A stretch of 64,000 bases of DNA from Bacteroidetes bacterium GWC2_46_850. GTDB taxonomy: Bacteria > Bacteroidota > Bacteroidia > Bacteroidales > Dysgonomonadaceae. Positions 17,151 to 26,098 of the stretch are shown in pieces. The stretch's first letter is position 1; each line of letters starts with the position of its first letter. Both the position numbers and the translations under genes were made by a program. The notes under the pieces were generated by a model that saw nothing but the letters and a program-made list of their open reading frames with translations, was not told the origin of the DNA and ran no database searches. Where the stretch lies: NCBI GenBank assembly GCA_001768325.1, contig MENQ01000007.1, positions 62,001 through 126,000 on the forward strand. Reading direction: 5' to 3'.

Positions 17151-17882
17151 TTATTGATATTTTTCCCACAAAGCCTGGTGAATAATTGCCCGTGATTGGT
17201 CGATCAGTGCGGGGATATCAGACTCTTCCAACCCTTCTGTGGGGATGGGCTCATGAATGATCAATTCCATCTTTGACGGTTTCAACCGGAGCGTGTTCCT
17301 TTTTAATACATCATACGGCCCGTTGAGAGTCAGTGGGACAATGGGCAGCTTCATATCAAAGGCAATGTGATAGGCACCCCGCTTAAAGTGCCCCATCTGT
17401 CCATTATGGGAGCGGGATCCTTCCGGAAAAACCACCATCGACACACCACCCGCCATCTGCTCTTTGGCCTTCTCAATGGAAGCAGCACGCGTGGCAGCAT
17501 TTGTATTATCCACAAAGACATGGCCTGCTTTTTCCGATGCAAAACCCACAAAAGGTATTTTCCGCAAACTCTGCTTCTGCATCCATTTGATATTCTGATT
17601 GAGAAAACCGTAAATCAAAAAAACATCAAAAGCTCCCTGGTGATTGGAGACAAAGATATAGGAACGACGCGGATCCAGATTTTCGTGACCCTTTGACTGA
17701 ATGCGACAGAGAGCCAGCCAGCAGGTAAAACGCGACCACCATCTGGGAGGATAATAACCCCATGAGCTATTTCCAAAAAGAGGAGCCAGGGCCATTACCA
17801 GGAGTGCCGTAATCAATGTAAGCAGGATAAACAGCGGCGCAAAAATGATCCACTGATATAAAAAAAATAAAAATTTTTTCAC
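17151..17882 (-). CDS. plsC: 1-acyl-sn-glycerol-3-phosphate acyltransferase
   Basis: PlsC acylates lysophosphatidate to phosphatidate, the substrate of CdsA. The 243-residue protein has an N-terminal membrane segment (about residues 5-35), the catalytic SNHQGAFDVF (HX4D), the FVDNTNAATRAASIEKA region, and FPEGSRSHNG (the EGxR motif). All four acyltransferase blocks are recognisable. A minus-strand -7 box TATTTTTG lies at 17911-17918, as one half of a palindrome with a rightward box. Confidence 0.93.
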   Translation of the reverse strand: MKKFLFFLYQWIIFAPLFILLTLITALLVMALAPLFGNSSWGYYPPRWWSRFTCWLALCRIQSKGHENLDPRRSYIFVSNHQGAFDVFLIYGFLNQNIKWMQKQSLRKIPFVGFASEKAGHVFVDNTNAATRAASIEKAKEQMAGGVSMVVFPEGSRSHNGQMGHFKRGAYHIAFDMKLPIVPLTLNGPYDVLKRNTLRLKPSKMELIIHEPIPTEGLEESDIPALIDQSRAIIHQALWEKYQ

Positions 17883-17910
17883 TTCTTCGCGTTATTCTTC
17901 ATAAACAATG

Positions 17911-17928
17911 CAAAAATAAATATTTTTG
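17911..17928. promoter_or_regulatory. Back-to-back -7 boxes between plsC and a small membrane protein gene
   Basis: CAAAAATA (17911-17918) and TATTTTTG (17921-17928) are the same -7 box on opposite strands, two bases apart, giving an 18-base palindrome. The leftward box fits plsC. The rightward box is 154 bases from the next start, so it may be coincidental. No well-placed TTG was found for either. Confidence 0.45.
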
Positions 17929-18081
17929 CAAATCATCGGGACATAAACAGCTAGTTTTTCCTGCACAATAAGCCTTTTTCTACTTTAATCTATTTTTTAT
18001 CCCGATTTATTTCCTTATTTGTCGAATTTTGTGTTTATTTGCGTTACGAAATCAGTAACAAAATTATTATTCACATCACAC

Positions 18082-18366
18082 ATGAAAGAATTTGCAAAAT
18101 ACAGCGGTGCATTTGTCATGCTAATAGGTGTTGCCTTTTTAGTAATACCTTTTTTAACGGGCGCAACTACCAACACAAACCTCATCATTGGGCTGATATT
18201 GGTGATTGAAGGTTTATTTGGGCATATTTATGTGAACAACATGAAAAAAGGAAACATCATCAGCAACATCCTTTGGGCGATCATTTTATTAATTGTACCT
18301 TTTGTGATTTTCTATTTTTCCAAGAAGATTGCTTACACGGAAAAAGAAATCAGGGCTTACAATTAA
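18082..18366 (+). CDS. Small three-helix membrane protein of unknown function
   Basis: A 94-residue protein with three hydrophobic segments: YSGAFVMLIGVAFLVIPFL, NLIIGLILVIEGLFGHIYV and ISNILWAIILLIVPFVIFY. I chose the ATG at 18082; an upstream in-frame TTG would add 21 unlikely residues. No family is recognised with certainty. It is a stand-alone gene followed by a strong terminator. Confidence 0.65.
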   Translation: MKEFAKYSGAFVMLIGVAFLVIPFLTGATTNTNLIIGLILVIEGLFGHIYVNNMKKGNIISNILWAIILLIVPFVIFYFSKKIAYTEKEIRAYN

Positions 18367-18395
18367 TCAGACTTGATACAGCTACGGCATAACGG

Positions 18396-18422
18396 CCCCG
18401 GGTTCACCACCCGGGGTTTTTT
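18396..18422 (+). terminator. Strong intrinsic terminator
   Basis: An 8-bp GC-rich stem CCCCGGGT (18396-18403) with ACCCGGGG (18409-18416), loop TCACC, and six T. It ends the small membrane protein transcript before the convergent kdsB. Confidence 0.85.
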
Positions 18423-18432
18423 GATGGTTGTT

Positions 18433-19227
18433 TTATTTTGTTTTCCGCAAAAATGCCAGTGCCTTTTGCATGTCCTCCGGCGTATCGATGCCGATGGTTT
18501 CATGTTCGGTGACAGCCACCTGAATGCGGTATCCGTTTTCTATCCAGCGAAGTTGTTCCAGTGATTCTGCTTTTTCGAGGAGCGATTGAGGCAGCTGCGT
18601 TATCTTTTCCAACACATCGGTTCGATAACCATACACACCGATGTGCTTGTAAAAAGAATGTCTTTTAAGCCAGTCCTCCTGCGGGACATCGCGCAAATAG
18701 GGAATGACGGAGCGACTGAAATAGATGGCTTCTCCCTTTTTATTGACCACCACCTTGGGAGACGACGGATTGTACAAGGCCTGTAAACCGTCCTCTTCTT
18801 TGAAAGGCTTCACCAGTGTGGCCAGCTCCACCCCGGGAGAGGTAAAACAATCCTTCAGCAGATCAATCTGAGCGGGATCGATAAACGGTTCATCTCCCTG
18901 GATGTTGAGGATCACGTCAAACGCCTGACCGATCTTTTTCATTGCTTCGCAACAACGGTCGGTACCGCTCCGGTGATGCACCGAGGTCATCACAACCTCG
19001 CCCCCAAAAGCTTTGACCGCTTCGTAGATACGGACATCATCCGTTGCCACATAGACCACATTCACGCTTTTCTTTACCTGCTCATAGACCCTTCTGATCA
19101 TCGGTTTGCCGTCCATATCGGCAAGGGGCTTACCTGGAAACCGGCTCGACGCATAGCGTGCCGGTATGATGGCAGCAAACCGGGTTGTTTTATCTGTTCC
19201 GTTCAACATATAATTGAAAATTTTCAT
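18433..19227 (-). CDS. kdsB: 3-deoxy-manno-octulosonate cytidylyltransferase
   Basis: KdsB activates Kdo as CMP-Kdo for the lipopolysaccharide inner core. The protein shows the family nucleotide-binding start AAIIPARYASSRFPGKPLAD, then NIQGDEPFI and the C-terminal GIDTPEDM. Up to 264 residues are possible. The Met at residue 7 (start 19209, 258 residues) better matches family length. Either start overlaps the end of the upstream NfeD gene by 20-38 bases, so the two are translationally coupled. Confidence 0.94.
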   Translation of the reverse strand: MKIFNYMLNGTDKTTRFAAIIPARYASSRFPGKPLADMDGKPMIRRVYEQVKKSVNVVYVATDDVRIYEAVKAFGGEVVMTSVHHRSGTDRCCEAMKKIGQAFDVILNIQGDEPFIDPAQIDLLKDCFTSPGVELATLVKPFKEEDGLQALYNPSSPKVVVNKKGEAIYFSRSVIPYLRDVPQEDWLKRHSFYKHIGVYGYRTDVLEKITQLPQSLLEKAESLEQLRWIENGYRIQVAVTEHETIGIDTPEDMQKALAFLRKTK

Positions 19228-20578
19228 ATCGTTTCACCAGTACCTCTTCATCTTTCTCAATGAAACCTTTCAGTGAAACGGCATCGTAATAAACACCATC
19301 CAGTACGACCTTTCCCGAAGGACGAAGGACGGTTGCCGCCCTGCCGGTCTTACCCACCATGATGGCAGGCTCCATCGATACGGAGACATAACCTTCCTGG
19401 TCGGCATGCAACGCAACGCTGTTCAGGATTCCCGGTTTCCCTATTCTGCTCGACAGGTACAGGATAAGGGCGATACCCATCCCCATTCCACCCAGCACAG
19501 TCATCACTGCCCGGAAGATTTCCGTGGCCGGTAACCCTTCAAAGTTAAACCGGATGTTTCCCACCAACGCCAGCAGCAGTGCCAGAAATACAAAGGTGAC
19601 ACCCAGAATTCCGGTGACCCCGAAGCCGGGAACGACAAATATCTCGAAGACAATGAAAATGAGTCCCAGCACAAACAGTAGAACCTCCCAATTCTGGGCG
19701 TAGCCGGTCAGATACAACGGCGTAAAATAGAGTATGGCGGCCGTGATGGCGATGGCTGTGGGAAAACCAATGCCGGGCGATTGCAACTCAAAGTAAATGC
19801 CTCCGATAATCAGCATGATCAGCAAGGCCTGCACCACCCCGTTGGTGAGAAAACCCCTGATCTTGTCGTAAAAAGTGGGATTATAAGTTTCAAGGTCGTA
19901 GTCGGGATATCCCAGATAGGAGACAATCAATTCATGCACGCTCTCCGCCATGCCGTCGCAATAGCTCAGCTCCACAGCCTGGCTGGCGGTGAGGGTAAGG
20001 ATCTGCGTGGAGTCGGCATAGCCTGGCACCACAATTCGCTCATCCACCATGGCTTCGGCAACGTGTGGATCACGTTTCCATTTCGAAATGGTGTCACCCC
20101 CCACAATAGTTACCTCTTTACCGTGACTTTCTGCTGTGGCACGCATTATACCGCGCATATAAGACTGATACTTGTCGGGAGCCTTGCTCCCGTCACCGCC
20201 ATTCACTACCGTGGCAGCCCCTATGGAAGCACTCTTTCGCATGAAGATGCTGTCACAGGCTATGGAGATAAGCGCTCCGGCTGAAGCAGCGTTGTTGTCG
20301 ATAAAAACATAGACAGGAAGCGGAAAATTCAGAATGGCTGTACGCATGGAGTCAGCCTCCTGTACGCCACCTCCGTAGGTATTCATGTGCAGCAACACGG
20401 CATGCGCATCCTTCTGCAAAGCTTCATGCAAACCATTCTGCAGGTAGATCCACGTATTGCTTCCGATATTCTCTTTGATGTTGATCCGGTAGATAGTCAC
20501 CTTTTCTCCTTGGGCATACAGATTAAAAAGAATGAGCCAACCTGTGAAAACTAAGAAGACAAATCGTAATTTTTTCAT
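19190..20578 (-). CDS. NfeD-family membrane-bound serine protease
   Basis: A 462-residue exported protein with a signal peptide (to about residue 22), a ClpP-like protease domain (about 25-220), four to five membrane helices (about 240-380) and a C-terminal OB-fold NfeD domain (about 395-455). The catalytic serine is in NNAASAGALISIACD; the dyad lysine is probably in the KAPDKYQSYMRG segment. Related archaeal proteases cleave stomatin C-termini. No stomatin gene is adjacent here. A minus-strand -7 box TATCTTTG lies at 20599-20606. kdsB overlaps its 3' end. Confidence 0.88.
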   Translation of the reverse strand: MKKLRFVFLVFTGWLILFNLYAQGEKVTIYRINIKENIGSNTWIYLQNGLHEALQKDAHAVLLHMNTYGGGVQEADSMRTAILNFPLPVYVFIDNNAASAGALISIACDSIFMRKSASIGAATVVNGGDGSKAPDKYQSYMRGIMRATAESHGKEVTIVGGDTISKWKRDPHVAEAMVDERIVVPGYADSTQILTLTASQAVELSYCDGMAESVHELIVSYLGYPDYDLETYNPTFYDKIRGFLTNGVVQALLIMLIIGGIYFELQSPGIGFPTAIAITAAILYFTPLYLTGYAQNWEVLLFVLGLIFIVFEIFVVPGFGVTGILGVTFVFLALLLALVGNIRFNFEGLPATEIFRAVMTVLGGMGMGIALILYLSSRIGKPGILNSVALHADQEGYVSVSMEPAIMVGKTGRAATVLRPSGKVVLDGVYYDAVSLKGFIEKDEEVLVKRYENFQLYVERNR

Positions 20579-20598
20579 TTTTAACAGGGATAATGGAA

Positions 20599-20655
20599 CA
20601 AAGATAATAGATTTTGTATTTCACTGGTCAATTTCATTAAAAATGTGTATATTTG
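20599..20655. promoter_or_regulatory. Divergent promoters of nfeD-like and folK-like genes
   Basis: Leftward CAAAGATA at 20599-20606 reads TATCTTTG for the NfeD gene, with CAA at 20629-20631 as a possible -33 element (22-base gap). Rightward TATATTTG at 20648-20655 serves the HPPK-like gene starting at 20673. The two transcripts start within about 60 bases of each other. Confidence 0.6.
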
Positions 20656-20672
20656 TAATTCAATTTATCAGT

Positions 20673-21143
20673 ATGAACACTATTTTACTTAGCATAGGAT
20701 CCAATACATTCGCCAAAACAAATATAGACAAAGCGAAGCGAATGCTTACCCGACTTTTTCCTGAGATTATTTTTACACAGCCCATCCTCACCGAGCCCGA
20801 TGAAGAAAAATATTCATTTCTTTTTCGCAATGTGTTAGCCAAAGCAGAAACAGAGATGACACCCGAGGAGGTTATTGACAAGATCAAACAAACCGAACGG
20901 GCTGTAGGACGCTCACCAAAAGATAAATACCTCGGCAAAGTGATCATCGACATCGATCTCCTGCAATACAACAACGAAATACTCCGCCCCGGCGATCTTG
21001 AACGTGATTATGTACAGCAGCTGCTGGCTACACTCCCGCAGGCAGCGTTGCCGGCAACGAGCGAAACATCCGAGGCAGCAGCCGAAGATGCATCAGCCCC
21101 TGTTGTCGGGACTTATGACGATGATACCGATCCGGAAGATTAA
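20673..21143 (+). CDS. HPPK (FolK)-like protein with acidic tail
   Basis: A 156-residue protein resembling 6-hydroxymethyl-7,8-dihydropterin pyrophosphokinase. It has the N-terminal ILLSIGSN motif and the central QTERAVGRSPKDKYLGKVIIDIDLL block with the Asp-x-Asp magnesium ligands. It is followed by a C-terminal Ala/Glu/Asp-rich tail of about 35 residues. The chain is shorter than usual FolK in the N-terminal half and several substrate loops look divergent, so catalytic competence is uncertain. ATG 20673 is placed by the -7 box 18 bases upstream. The stop overlaps the convergent RSH stop by four bases. Confidence 0.7.
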   Translation: MNTILLSIGSNTFAKTNIDKAKRMLTRLFPEIIFTQPILTEPDEEKYSFLFRNVLAKAETEMTPEEVIDKIKQTERAVGRSPKDKYLGKVIIDIDLLQYNNEILRPGDLERDYVQQLLATLPQAALPATSETSEAAAEDASAPVVGTYDDDTDPED

Positions 21144-23338
21144 TTCAGTCTCGTCACCGACTTCACTCCTTTTACCGCTTTCAGTTTTTTGATCAGTTGA
21201 TCCATCATGGAGGTGTTGGCGATCATTACCGAGATGTTGCCCTGAAAAAGTCCATCGTTTGAATCAATGGAGATGGACCGCATCTGCACGCCCTCTTCTT
21301 TTGAGATGATGGACATCAGGTTGGCCACAATGTTGATCTGGTCATTGCCAATCACCCGCAGCACGATGGTGTAGCTGGATGATCCGGTGGTTCCCGACCA
21401 GCGGGCCTTCAGTACACGATAGCCGTACCGGGAAAAGAGATCATGGGCATTCGGACAATTGATGCGGTGAATCTTGATGCCCTGTGAGGAAACAAAACCA
21501 AAAATCTCATCACCGAAAATCGGATTACAGCATTTTGCCAGTTTATAATCGATCCCTGTCAGGTTCTGGTCGATCACCAGTTCATCGGTACTCTTATAAT
21601 CCTGCGTGGGGGGCTTCATGGTGAAGTTCTCGGCACTCACCGGAAGATGGGCATCCCTGCTCTCCTCCTCCCTGTTCTCCAGCTCCAGATAACGGTCGAT
21701 GACCCAGTTCACCTCCATCTTTTCGGCTGCGATATCCACATAAAAATCGGTCACCGTCTTATACCTGAGCTTTTTGATCAGTTGCATCAAATGTGCATCA
21801 TCCACCTCGATCTTACGGTTCTTCATCCTGCGCAACAGGGTCTCCTTGGCAATGTCCACCTGCTTGCCTGCTTCCTCCTTGAGAAGCTGCCTTATTCTGG
21901 TGCGCGCTTTCGCCGTGACCACGAAGCTCAGCCAGTCCTGCTTGGGTGTCTGGTGAGTAGAGGTGTTGATCTCCACCTGATCACCGCTTTTCAGCTGGTG
22001 CTTGATGGGTACATTCTTGCCGTTCACCCGCCCCGACATGCAGGTAGCCCCCAGTTTTGAGTGGATGGCAAAAGCAAAATCAAGTATGGTGGCTCCTTTG
22101 GGAAGCTTGAAGAGATCGCCCTTGGGTGTAAAAACAAAAATCTCCTCCTCATAGAGGTCCAGCTTGAAATCGGTCAGCTTCTGGCTCAGGTTTGCTTCAT
22201 TGTCTTCGAGCGACTCGCGCAGTGAGTTCAGCCAGTTATCCAGGGTGGACTCCTCCTTCACCCCCTTGTACTTCCAGTGAGCTGCCAGTCCCCGCTCTGC
22301 AATCTCATCCATTCGTTTTGTCCGTATCTGCACCTCCACCCACCGGGCCTTGGGCCCCATGACCGTGATGTGCAGCGATTCGTATCCATTGCTTTTGGGG
22401 ATGGAAAGCCAGTCCTTGAGCCGCTTAGGATTGGGCTGATACATGTCGGTGATGATGGAATAAACCTGCCAGCATTGTGCCTTCTCCTGCTCGGCAGGCG
22501 CATCGAGGATCACACGGATGGCAAAGAGGTCGTAGATATTCTCAAACTCTATCTTCTGCTTTTTCAGCTTGTTGAGGATGGAATGAATCGATTTGGTGCG
22601 CCCCTTGATGTCATATTTCAACCCGGTCCTGTCGAGCCGCTCCTTCAGCGGTTCGATGAACTCCTGGATATATTGCTCGCGCGACCGTTTTGTCTCGTTC
22701 AGTTTCCGGGCAATAAAATCGTAGTTGTCGCGGTCGGTATACTTCAGACAGAGGTCCTCCAGCTCCGACTTGATGGTGTAGAGACCCAGGCGATGGGCCA
22801 ACGGCGCATAGAGATAGGTGGACTCCACCGAAAGATCGAGCCGCTGTGAACGGTCCGAACCTTTTGCGTCGCGCATCAGCTGCAGCTGTCGTGCAATCAT
22901 GATAAAAACCACCCTGATATCCTCGGCCATCGAGAGCAGCAGGCGCATGTAATTCTCCGACTCCACGGTAGACCGCCTGTCGGTGAACTCGCCCACCTTC
23001 TTCAATCCCCGGAGAATCAGCTCCACCTCATCGCCAAAGAGCTTCTTTGTCTCAGCGAGCGTATACTCCTCATTTCTTACCGGACGAAAGAGCAGCACAG
23101 CACAGACGGCAGGTTGCTTTAACCCGATCTCGTCTATGGTAATGAGAGCTGTCCGCATCTCAAGCAACAGCGCATAAAATGCTTCCTCCCTGTTTTCATC
23201 CACCTTTGCCAGCGACTGCTGCACCATCTCCTTCAGATACAGCACCTTCTCTCTCTCCCAGGCTTGTCTCAAAAACGAGTAAAGCCTGCGATAAAGTTGC
23301 AGAAACTCACGCCGGTCGGTGAAAATGAAATCTGTCAT
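21140..23338 (-). CDS. RelA/SpoT homologue with degenerate hydrolase domain
   Basis: A 732-residue RSH protein. The synthetase domain (about 230-360) is intact: IKGRTKSIHSILNKLKKQ, the RLKD form of the RXKD motif, GYESLHITV and EVQIRTKRMDEIAERGLAAH. TGS (about 395-455) and C-terminal ACT (about 650-730) domains follow. In the N-terminal HD region the expected LLHDTVEDT is replaced by LLFRPVRNEE, so the HD pair is missing. The later catalytic Asp of the ADRLHNMRT segment is Gln in ARQLQLMRD. (p)ppGpp hydrolysis is therefore unlikely, and a second, bifunctional RSH should exist elsewhere. A -7 box TAAATTTG (minus) lies at 23366-23373. Confidence 0.9.
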   Translation of the reverse strand: MTDFIFTDRREFLQLYRRLYSFLRQAWEREKVLYLKEMVQQSLAKVDENREEAFYALLLEMRTALITIDEIGLKQPAVCAVLLFRPVRNEEYTLAETKKLFGDEVELILRGLKKVGEFTDRRSTVESENYMRLLLSMAEDIRVVFIMIARQLQLMRDAKGSDRSQRLDLSVESTYLYAPLAHRLGLYTIKSELEDLCLKYTDRDNYDFIARKLNETKRSREQYIQEFIEPLKERLDRTGLKYDIKGRTKSIHSILNKLKKQKIEFENIYDLFAIRVILDAPAEQEKAQCWQVYSIITDMYQPNPKRLKDWLSIPKSNGYESLHITVMGPKARWVEVQIRTKRMDEIAERGLAAHWKYKGVKEESTLDNWLNSLRESLEDNEANLSQKLTDFKLDLYEEEIFVFTPKGDLFKLPKGATILDFAFAIHSKLGATCMSGRVNGKNVPIKHQLKSGDQVEINTSTHQTPKQDWLSFVVTAKARTRIRQLLKEEAGKQVDIAKETLLRRMKNRKIEVDDAHLMQLIKKLRYKTVTDFYVDIAAEKMEVNWVIDRYLELENREEESRDAHLPVSAENFTMKPPTQDYKSTDELVIDQNLTGIDYKLAKCCNPIFGDEIFGFVSSQGIKIHRINCPNAHDLFSRYGYRVLKARWSGTTGSSSYTIVLRVIGNDQINIVANLMSIISKEEGVQMRSISIDSNDGLFQGNISVMIANTSMMDQLIKKLKAVKGVKSVTRLN

Positions 23339-23429
23339 CTTTCGGTCTTGTGCATTATTGAACTACAAATTTACGATTTTCTGTGAAAGTGCGCCTTTTC
23401 AACAGGCAAAATAACCTTCCGGTCGTTGC

Positions 23430-23461
23430 TTTGCGGGTTCGGGAACAAATCGTTATATTTG
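23430..23461 (+). promoter_or_regulatory. Consensus promoter of the GH2 gene
   Basis: TTTG at 23430-23433, 20 bases, then TATATTTG at 23454-23461. Transcription near 23468 leaves a leader of about 32 bases to the ATG at 23500, which also rules out the longer reading frame from 23383. Confidence 0.8.
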
Positions 23462-23499
23462 CGCAGATATTTTTTACGGTATATCCCTATTTCCTCTGT

Positions 23500-26058
23500 A
23501 TGAGAAAAATTGTATTTCTGTTTTTTTTTCTGATATCCTGTATGCTTGCAGCACAACAAAATGAAACCCTGTCCCTGAACGGAGGATGGCAATTCCGACA
23601 GATGAACAAGTCCGGAGAATGGTACGCTGCGGAGGTACCCGGCTCGGTTCAGCGCGATCTCATCCGGCATGGTCTGCTGCCCGACCCCTACTATGGCACC
23701 AACGAAAAAAAGGTACAATGGGTAGAAGATGAAAACTGGGATTTCAAAAAAACATTCCATGTCACAGCTGCACAGTTGCAACATGACGACGCAGTAATCT
23801 TTTTTGAGGGACTCGACACCCACGCCGATGTGTTTCTGAACGGCTCCCGCATCCTGCAATCCAACAACATGTTCATCGGCCATAAGATACCGGTGAAAAA
23901 TATGCTCAAAGAGGGAGAGAACCTACTCTATATCCGTTTCTATTCCCCCATTGAGACCATGATGCCGGCCCGGGAAACATTTGGCTATGAGTATCCGGCA
24001 GGGAATGATCACAGAAATGAAAAACTAAGCGTCTACAACCGCAAGGCACCCTACCACTTTGGGTGGGACTGGGGTATCCGCATGGTGCAGATGGGCATCT
24101 GGAAACCGGTATCCCTTCACTTTTATAACAAGGCCCGCATTGAGGATTATTATGTGAAACAAGTATCCGTCAACGCGCAGGAGGCGAAAATTGAAAATCA
24201 GATAGAGATCTTCTCCTTGTCTGAACAGCCACTGAAAGCCACTTTATCGGTAGCATACGGCCTCGAAGGCAGCACACCCGCGAAGCAGGTGAAAGAGATC
24301 ATACTCCTGAAAGGAGAAAACAGGGTGCACCTCCCGCTCGCAATATCCGCTCCCAGACTGTGGATGCCGATACATTGGGGAGAGCAGCACCTGTATGACT
24401 TCACCGCGCAGATCGTGGTAGATGGCAGCGTGATCGCCGAAAGGAGAGTCAGAACCGGACTGCGCACCGTCCGTCATATTGCCGAAAAGGACGCACAGGG
24501 CAGCTCCTTCTACTTCGAGGTGAACGGCATCCCGCTGTTTGCCAAGGGAGCCAACTACATCCCGGGGGAGATTCTCACCACACAACAGGATAGCGCATAT
24601 TACATAAAGATGTTCAATCATATCGAAGAGGCAAACATGAACATGGTGCGCGTCTGGGGAGGCGGCATCTACGAAAATGAGGAGTTCTACCGCCAGGCCG
24701 ATGAGCGGGGTATCCTGGTGTGGCAGGATTTTATTTTCGGCTGTACACCCTACCCCTCCGACGATGCTTTTCTGGCCAACGTGAAGGAGGAAGCTGTCTA
24801 CAACATCAGACGACTGCGCAACCACGCCTCACTGGCCTACTGGTGCGGCAACAACGAGGTACTCGAAGGGTTGCACTACTGGGGATGGGATAAAGATTAT
24901 CCCAAAAAGGTGATGGATGCCTGGTTCAAAGGGTACGACAAGACCTTCAGGGAACTGCTTCCCGCGCTAGTGAAGGAGCATGACGGCACACGCGATTATA
25001 CACACGGCTCACCCGATGTGGCCAACTGGGGCAGACCGCACCTCTTCAACCAGGGCGACGTGCACGACTGGGGCCTCTGGTACGGAGAGCTCCCCTTTGA
25101 GGCAATGGCTGAGCGGCTACCCCGCTTTGCCAGTGAGTTCGGTTTTCAGTCGTTTCCCGAGATGAAAACCATCCGCTCCTTTGCAGAGCCCGACCAGTGG
25201 AGCCTCGACAGCGAGGTGATGAAAGTACACCAGAAAGCTTCCACAGGCAACTCGCTCATCAAGAAGTACATGGACATGTATTACCATGAACCGGAGAATT
25301 TTGAAGATTTTGTCTATGTGGGACTGGTCATGCAGGGCAACGGCATGGAAGAGTCGGTGGAGGCCATGCGCCGCGGCCGGCCCTATTGCATGGGGGCGCT
25401 CTACTGGCAGATCAACGACAGCTGGCCGGTGGTATCCTGGTCGAGCATCGACTACTACGACAACTGGAAGGCGCAGCACTACCGGATGCGCGATGTGCTG
25501 GCCCCGCTCGCCCTGGGCATCGCCTTCAGGGATGACACCCTGCAGTTTTTCACCATGTCTGATTATCTGCAGGAGCGGAACAACCTGCAGTTGACCGTGC
25601 AGGTGATCGATTTCAATGCTGGAAAGCAGAAGGAACTTAAAATGAAGGTCGATGCCAAAGCCAATTCAAGCAATATCATCCGTACGATGGCCCTGGCTGA
25701 GTTGGTGAGCGAGTCAGACAAAGCCGACAGGATGATTCATGCCTTTTTGAGTGACAGCAAAGGGAATGTGATTTCTACGAAAGATTACTTCTTCTACTGG
25801 CCCAATAAGCTAAACCTCCCCGAAACAGAGATTGATACAAAAATAAAATATGCCGACGGGCAATATACCCTCACACTCAAGAGCACCAGGCTGGCCAAAG
25901 ATGTCTTCGTGGAGATACCCGTGCAGGGTGCCCGCTTCAGCGACAACTTCATCGACCTGCTCCCGGGAGAAAAAAGAACCATCGTGATCACGTCGCCACA
26001 GCTAAAAGCAGCCGACAGAACTCCTGTCACGTTGAAGCACATCAGGGAGACCTATTGA
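23500..26058 (+). CDS. GH2 beta-mannosidase, exported
   Basis: An 852-residue glycoside hydrolase of family 2, most like beta-mannosidases, releasing mannose from non-reducing ends of mannan or N-glycan cores. It has a signal peptide (MRKIVFLFFFLISCMLAAQ), an N-terminal jelly-roll (about 25-200), an Ig-like domain and the TIM barrel. The acid/base glutamate lies in WCGNNEVLEG and the nucleophile is probably the glutamate of FASEFGFQSFPEM. The substrate-binding WGGGIYENEEFYRQADERGI is present. Secretion to the periplasm or surface fits glycan foraging, but no SusCD pair is adjacent. Confidence 0.92.
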   Translation: MRKIVFLFFFLISCMLAAQQNETLSLNGGWQFRQMNKSGEWYAAEVPGSVQRDLIRHGLLPDPYYGTNEKKVQWVEDENWDFKKTFHVTAAQLQHDDAVIFFEGLDTHADVFLNGSRILQSNNMFIGHKIPVKNMLKEGENLLYIRFYSPIETMMPARETFGYEYPAGNDHRNEKLSVYNRKAPYHFGWDWGIRMVQMGIWKPVSLHFYNKARIEDYYVKQVSVNAQEAKIENQIEIFSLSEQPLKATLSVAYGLEGSTPAKQVKEIILLKGENRVHLPLAISAPRLWMPIHWGEQHLYDFTAQIVVDGSVIAERRVRTGLRTVRHIAEKDAQGSSFYFEVNGIPLFAKGANYIPGEILTTQQDSAYYIKMFNHIEEANMNMVRVWGGGIYENEEFYRQADERGILVWQDFIFGCTPYPSDDAFLANVKEEAVYNIRRLRNHASLAYWCGNNEVLEGLHYWGWDKDYPKKVMDAWFKGYDKTFRELLPALVKEHDGTRDYTHGSPDVANWGRPHLFNQGDVHDWGLWYGELPFEAMAERLPRFASEFGFQSFPEMKTIRSFAEPDQWSLDSEVMKVHQKASTGNSLIKKYMDMYYHEPENFEDFVYVGLVMQGNGMEESVEAMRRGRPYCMGALYWQINDSWPVVSWSSIDYYDNWKAQHYRMRDVLAPLALGIAFRDDTLQFFTMSDYLQERNNLQLTVQVIDFNAGKQKELKMKVDAKANSSNIIRTMALAELVSESDKADRMIHAFLSDSKGNVISTKDYFFYWPNKLNLPETEIDTKIKYADGQYTLTLKSTRLAKDVFVEIPVQGARFSDNFIDLLPGEKRTIVITSPQLKAADRTPVTLKHIRETY

Positions 26059-26098
26059 TCATTCACCAATATATCACGGCATTTACGTACAGCAGCAA

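Noticed and set aside
20532-20672. N-terminal extension of the HPPK-like gene
   Set aside because: The frame crosses its own -7 box at 20648-20655; ATG 20673 gives the family start ILLSIGSN.
21140-23338. Bifunctional SpoT call
   Set aside because: The HD pair and the later catalytic Asp of the hydrolase domain are replaced.
23383-23499. N-terminal extension of the beta-mannosidase
   Set aside because: It covers the promoter at 23430-23461 and hides the signal peptide that starts at 23500.
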